Shown here piece after piece: positions 5,370 through 8,161 of a stretch of 8,161 nucleotides of DNA (positions within the stretch are counted from its first letter, which is position 1; each line of letters begins with the position of its first letter). Position numbers and translations under genes: made by a program. The DNA comes from Aestuariivirga sp. (GTDB lineage: Bacteria; Pseudomonadota; Alphaproteobacteria; Rhizobiales; Aestuariivirgaceae), in contig JADCDC010000234.1 in assembly GCA_020252385.1 (NCBI GenBank), positions 1 to 8,161 on the forward strand. Reading direction: 5' to 3'. The notes beneath the pieces are model-generated. The model was not told where the DNA came from and ran no database searches. It saw only the letters and a program-made list of their open reading frames with translations.

Positions 5370-6371
5370 GTGGCAGACATGCTGGACAAACACTCCGCCC
5401 GCAGGAACCGCCCTTTGTCGCCGGAGCGCGGCGCAGGACGCATCGCCCGCAACCGCATGCGAATTGCGTGGATGTACTACGTCGAGGGGCTGACGCAGAA
5501 CGAGATCGCCGACCGGCTGGGCATCGGCCGCGTCACGGTGGTGCGCAACATCAACGAGGCCATCCGCCAGCGCGAGGTGAAGATCTGGATCGAGGGCGAA
5601 GTCTCCGAATGCTTCGAACTGGAGGCGGAGCTGAAGGAAGCCTTCGGTTTCCGGGAAGCCGTGGTGGTGCCGGAGCCCGTGCTGGCGGAGAACGTGGCGA
5701 AGTCCATCGGCGTGGCGGCGGGGATGTATGTGTCCGACAGCCTGACCGAGGACATGACCGTTGGCGTTGGCTGGGGTGCGACGCTCTATGAATCGCTTTC
5801 GACGCTGGCTCCTCGCGAGCTCGAGAACGTGCAGGTCATCTCCCTGCTGGGCGGCATCGTGCAGGCCCGCAAGTTCAACCCAGCGGAGTTCGCCTGGCAG
5901 TTTGCGCGCATCATGGGCGCCGATTGCTACCTGTTCCAGGCGCCGGCCGTGGTCGATTCGCCCGAAACCCGCGAAGCCCTGATCGAGCGCTGCGGGCTGA
6001 AGGACATCTTCAAGCGGGCCGAGCGTTTGGACATGGCGCTGGTGAGTGTTGGCACGCTGGCGCCCACGTCGACGGCCTTCCGCTTCAACCTGATCAGCGA
6101 CGAGGACAGGGCCGCACTCCTGAGGATGGGGGCGGTCGGCGATCTCCTGTTCAATTTCTATGACCGCGACGGCAAGGTGGTCGATCACCCTGTCAACCGC
6201 CGCGTCATGTCGCTGCCCATCGAGCAGCTGCGCAACGTGCCCATCCGGATCATCGCGTCCGGCGGCAACGAAAAGGTCGAATGCCTGTTAGGCGCCGTGA
6301 AGCTCATCGATTGCAATGTGCTGATCACCAACGAAGCCACCGCGCGCGAACTCCTCATCAGGAAGGGTTGA
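5370..6371 (+). CDS. SorC/DeoR-type sugar-binding transcriptional regulator
   Basis: This 333-residue cytoplasmic DNA-binding protein has an N-terminal helix-turn-helix (about residues 24-65; the core reads LTQNEIADRLGIGRVTVVRNI). It is followed by the sugar-binding domain that SorC-family proteins share with sugar-phosphate isomerases. Typical elements are GVGWGATLYESL (132-143), VISLLGGI (156-163), VGTLAP (227-232), AVGDLLFNFYDRDG (255-268) and the C-terminal NVLITNEATARELL (316-329). Relatives such as DeoR of Bacillus, SorC, LsrR and EryD bind phosphorylated sugars. The start is taken as GTG at 5370, but ATG at 5379 is almost as good. Neither has a clear ribosome site, and both keep the domain whole. 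Divergence from the transporter operon makes it the likely regulator of that operon, and the 60-nt gap to ade allows co-transcription. The usual Gly-rich turn after the K-x-E helix is changed (EKVECLLGAVKLIDC). Ligand unknown. Confidence 0.92.
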   Translation: MADMLDKHSARRNRPLSPERGAGRIARNRMRIAWMYYVEGLTQNEIADRLGIGRVTVVRNINEAIRQREVKIWIEGEVSECFELEAELKEAFGFREAVVVPEPVLAENVAKSIGVAAGMYVSDSLTEDMTVGVGWGATLYESLSTLAPRELENVQVISLLGGIVQARKFNPAEFAWQFARIMGADCYLFQAPAVVDSPETREALIERCGLKDIFKRAERLDMALVSVGTLAPTSTAFRFNLISDEDRAALLRMGAVGDLLFNFYDRDGKVVDHPVNRRVMSLPIEQLRNVPIRIIASGGNEKVECLLGAVKLIDCNVLITNEATARELLIRKG

Positions 6372-6380
6372 CGCGGTGAA

Positions 6381-6404
6381 GGTCCAGGCCCCAATAGCTG
6401 GACC
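6381..6404 (+). repeat. Inverted repeat between regulator and ade
   Basis: GGTCCAG (6381-6387) and CTGGACC (6398-6404) form a perfect 7-bp stem with a 10-nt loop, in the 60-nt gap between the regulator and the deaminase. No T-run follows. It could be a weak attenuator or an mRNA-processing element lowering one gene relative to the other, or a chance repeat. The ade ribosome site lies 14 nt downstream and outside the stem. Confidence 0.35.
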
Positions 6405-6418
6405 GTCCATCGCAGCCC

Positions 6419-6423
6419 GGGAG
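6419..6423 (+). promoter_or_regulatory. Ribosome binding site deciding the ade start
   Basis: GGGAG lies 8 nt before ATG at 6432. The alternative in-frame GTG at 6423 begins on the last base of this motif and so cannot be served by it. The ATG is therefore preferred. Confidence 0.6.
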
Positions 6424-6431
6424 TGACGCCA

Positions 6432-8144
6432 ATGCAGGAGTTCTTGCGCAATGCCATCAGCCAGGGCCAGGGCGCGGAGCCGGCCGACCTGGTTCTGAAG
6501 GGCGGCCGCTTCCTCGATCTGGTGAGCGGTGCGCTGGTGTCCTCCGACGTCGCGATCACCGGAGATCGCATCACCGGCACCTTTGGAACCTATGCCGGGA
6601 AACGGGAGATCGACGTTTCCGGCCAGATCGTGGTCCCTGGCTTCATCGACACGCATCTCCATGTCGAATCATCGCTGGTCACACCGCTCGAGTTCGACCG
6701 CTGCGTGCTGCGGCACGGCGTGACCACTGCCATCTGCGACCCGCATGAGATTGCCAATGTGTTGGGCGCCGAGGGCATCCGCTTTTTCCTGGACAGCGCC
6801 ATGGCCACGGTGATGGACCTGCGGGTGCAGGTCTCAAGCTGCGTTCCCGCCACGCACCTCGAAACCTCGGGCGCTGCCCTTGCCGCGCAGGACCTTGCGG
6901 AGTTCATGAACCATCCAAAGGTCATCGGCCTTGCCGAGTTCATGAATTTTCCGGGCGTGCTCCATCTCGACCCCACAGCACTCGACAAGCTTGCCCTGTT
7001 CGCCGGCCGGCATATCGATGGGCATGCGCCGCTGCTGCGCGGCATGGCGCTCAACGGCTATCTCGCGGCCGGCATCCGGACCGACCACGAGACCACCACG
7101 GCGGAAGAGGCGAAGGAGAAGCTCTCGAAGGGCATGCACATCCTGATCCGCGAGGGTTCGGTCTCGAAGGACCTCCATGCCCTGATCCCGCTGATCACCG
7201 AGCGCAACTCCGCCTTCATCGCGCTCTGCACGGATGACCGCAATCCGCTGGACATTGCGGAGGAAGGCCACCTCGACTTCATGATCCGCACCGCCATCGC
7301 CGAAGGTGCGGAGCCGCTTGCGGCCTACAGGGCAGCGTCGATCTCCGCCGCACGGGCCTTCCGCCTGCATGACCGGGGGCTGGTTGCGCCCGGCTGGCGG
7401 GCGGACCTCGCCATCATCGACAGCCTTGAAGACTGCCGCGTCGCGCGCGTCCTCGCGGCGGGCCGGCTCGTGGATGACGCGCTGTTTGCCGCGCGGCCCA
7501 AGGTGGCGCCCGTGGGCTATGGCAGCGTCAAGGCCAGGACCGTCACGGCGTCCGACTTCAGGATCACCGGCAGCGGCAGGTCCGTGCCGGTGATCGGCGT
7601 CATGCCGGGAAAGATCATCACCGAACATCTCGTCATGAACCTGCCGGTTCGGGACGGCGCCATGACCTGCGACTTCGGACAGGACGCGGTCAAGGTGGTG
7701 GTGGTGGAGCGCCACGGCATCAACGGCAACATCGGACGGGGGTTCGTCCATGGCTTCGGGCTGAAGCATGGCGCCATCGGATCGACCGTCGGACATGACA
7801 GCCACAACATCTGTGTCGTGGGAGCAAGCGATGAGGACATGGCGCTTGCCGTCAACCACCTTGGGCAGCTGGGCGGCGGGTTCGTGGTGGTGCGCGACGG
7901 CAAGGTGCTGGCGGAGCTGGCGCTGCCGGTGGCCGGATTGATGAGCGACCAGAGCTTCGAAACCGTGCGCGACAGGCTGATACCGCTGCGCGCCGCCGCG
8001 AAGTCTCTCGGCACGGTGCTGGCCGAGCCATTCCTGCAGGTGGCCTTCCTGCCGCTCCCGGTGATTCCGCACCTCAAGATCAGCGACCGGGGACTGGTGG
8101 ACGTCGACCGCTTCTGCCTGATCGACGGCGCGGGGGCGTCCTGA
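6432..8144 (+). CDS. ade: Adenine deaminase (EC 3.5.4.2)
   Basis: This cytoplasmic amidohydrolase converts adenine to hypoxanthine and ammonia in purine salvage. The 570 residues match the usual length. From the ATG at 6432, the metal-binding signature is H75-x-H77 in PGFIDTHLHVESS (69-81). It is followed by DPHEIANVLGAEGI (103-116), E169 in GLAEFMN, H198 in DGHAP, H219-E220 in TDHE and D268-D269 in CTDDR. The family-specific C-terminal domain contains PVIGVMPGKIITEH (386-399) and STVGHDSHNICVVG (451-464). This combination separates adenine deaminase from dihydroorotase- or imidazolonepropionase-like amidohydrolases. G454 replaces the Ala common in STVAHDSHN, which is minor. A GTG start at 6423 would add three residues. 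The gene follows the regulator after 60 nt on the same strand. Its link to the sugar transporter is unclear, since alphaproteobacteria may carry more than one ade copy and some lie in transport clusters. Confidence 0.93.
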   Translation: MQEFLRNAISQGQGAEPADLVLKGGRFLDLVSGALVSSDVAITGDRITGTFGTYAGKREIDVSGQIVVPGFIDTHLHVESSLVTPLEFDRCVLRHGVTTAICDPHEIANVLGAEGIRFFLDSAMATVMDLRVQVSSCVPATHLETSGAALAAQDLAEFMNHPKVIGLAEFMNFPGVLHLDPTALDKLALFAGRHIDGHAPLLRGMALNGYLAAGIRTDHETTTAEEAKEKLSKGMHILIREGSVSKDLHALIPLITERNSAFIALCTDDRNPLDIAEEGHLDFMIRTAIAEGAEPLAAYRAASISAARAFRLHDRGLVAPGWRADLAIIDSLEDCRVARVLAAGRLVDDALFAARPKVAPVGYGSVKARTVTASDFRITGSGRSVPVIGVMPGKIITEHLVMNLPVRDGAMTCDFGQDAVKVVVVERHGINGNIGRGFVHGFGLKHGAIGSTVGHDSHNICVVGASDEDMALAVNHLGQLGGGFVVVRDGKVLAELALPVAGLMSDQSFETVRDRLIPLRAAAKSLGTVLAEPFLQVAFLPLPVIPHLKISDRGLVDVDRFCLIDGAGAS

Positions 8145-8149
8145 AACTT

Positions 8150-8161
8150 ATGCGCGCTGCC
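8150..8161 (+). CDS. Possible start of a following gene, cut by window end
   Basis: ATG-CGC-GCT-GCC begins 5 nt after the ade stop codon and stays open to the window edge. The closeness suggests a co-transcribed gene, but only four codons are visible. The G-run upstream is about 12 nt away, a weak ribosome site. No product can be proposed. Confidence 0.2.

Noticed and set aside
5340..6188. Minus-strand open frame opposite the SorC-type regulator
   Set aside because: The translation is His/Arg/Gln-rich and anonymous, while the plus strand shows a complete regulator.
6423..6425. GTG as the start of ade
   Set aside because: It overlaps the only ribosome binding motif (GGGAG, 6419-6423). The ATG at 6432 is properly spaced from it.
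6834..8072. Minus-strand open frame of 412 codons opposite ade
   Set aside because: It is antisense to a full-length adenine deaminase with intact motifs, and its own translation resembles no family.

Overview
The window is about 8.2 kb of GC-rich DNA (low to mid 60s % GC by eye). Codon use, CUT1 sugar-transporter gene types, a Tat-exported binding protein and a SorC-type regulator suggest an alphaproteobacterium, most likely of the Hyphomicrobiales (Rhizobiales). This placement is inferred from protein style, not from a marker gene. The first 12 bases match the 3' end of the Illumina TruSeq adapters exactly, so position 1 is probably a contig end and the first gene is cut by the assembly.

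Layout. (1) 13-537, plus strand: the C-terminal half of a PfkB/ribokinase-family sugar kinase, with a cysteine-rich variant of the active-site signature. (2) 544-4932, minus strand: an operon read from right to left, encoding a Tat-exported extracellular sugar-binding protein, then (past a strong GC hairpin) two MalF/MalG-type permeases, then a zinc-dependent medium-chain dehydrogenase with a TTG start. The last three genes are separated by 1 nt or less, or overlap. The kinase and the dehydrogenase converge with only 6 nt between them, and a small inverted repeat sits across the junction. (3) 4933-5369: a 437-nt divergent control region. It is GC-rich near the transporter and AT-rich near the regulator, and it holds two related palindromes 18 bp apart plus a third palindrome close to the regulator start. 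(4) 5370-6371, plus strand: a SorC/DeoR-type sugar-sensing repressor or activator. (5) 6432-8144, plus strand: a full-length adenine deaminase, with a possible further gene starting at 8150.

How it may work. The binding protein and permeases import a carbohydrate-like compound, the dehydrogenase oxidises a hydroxyl group, and the kinase phosphorylates a sugar or keto-sugar. SorC proteins usually respond to a phosphorylated sugar, which here could be the kinase product, acting through the palindromes between the divergent units. The adenine deaminase is the odd partner. It may be an unrelated neighbour, or it may point to a substrate carrying an adenine group. No ABC ATPase is encoded in the window, so the transporter must use one encoded beyond either end or elsewhere. 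All six main genes look intact apart from the truncated kinase. I see no mobile element, CRISPR array, tRNA or rRNA.
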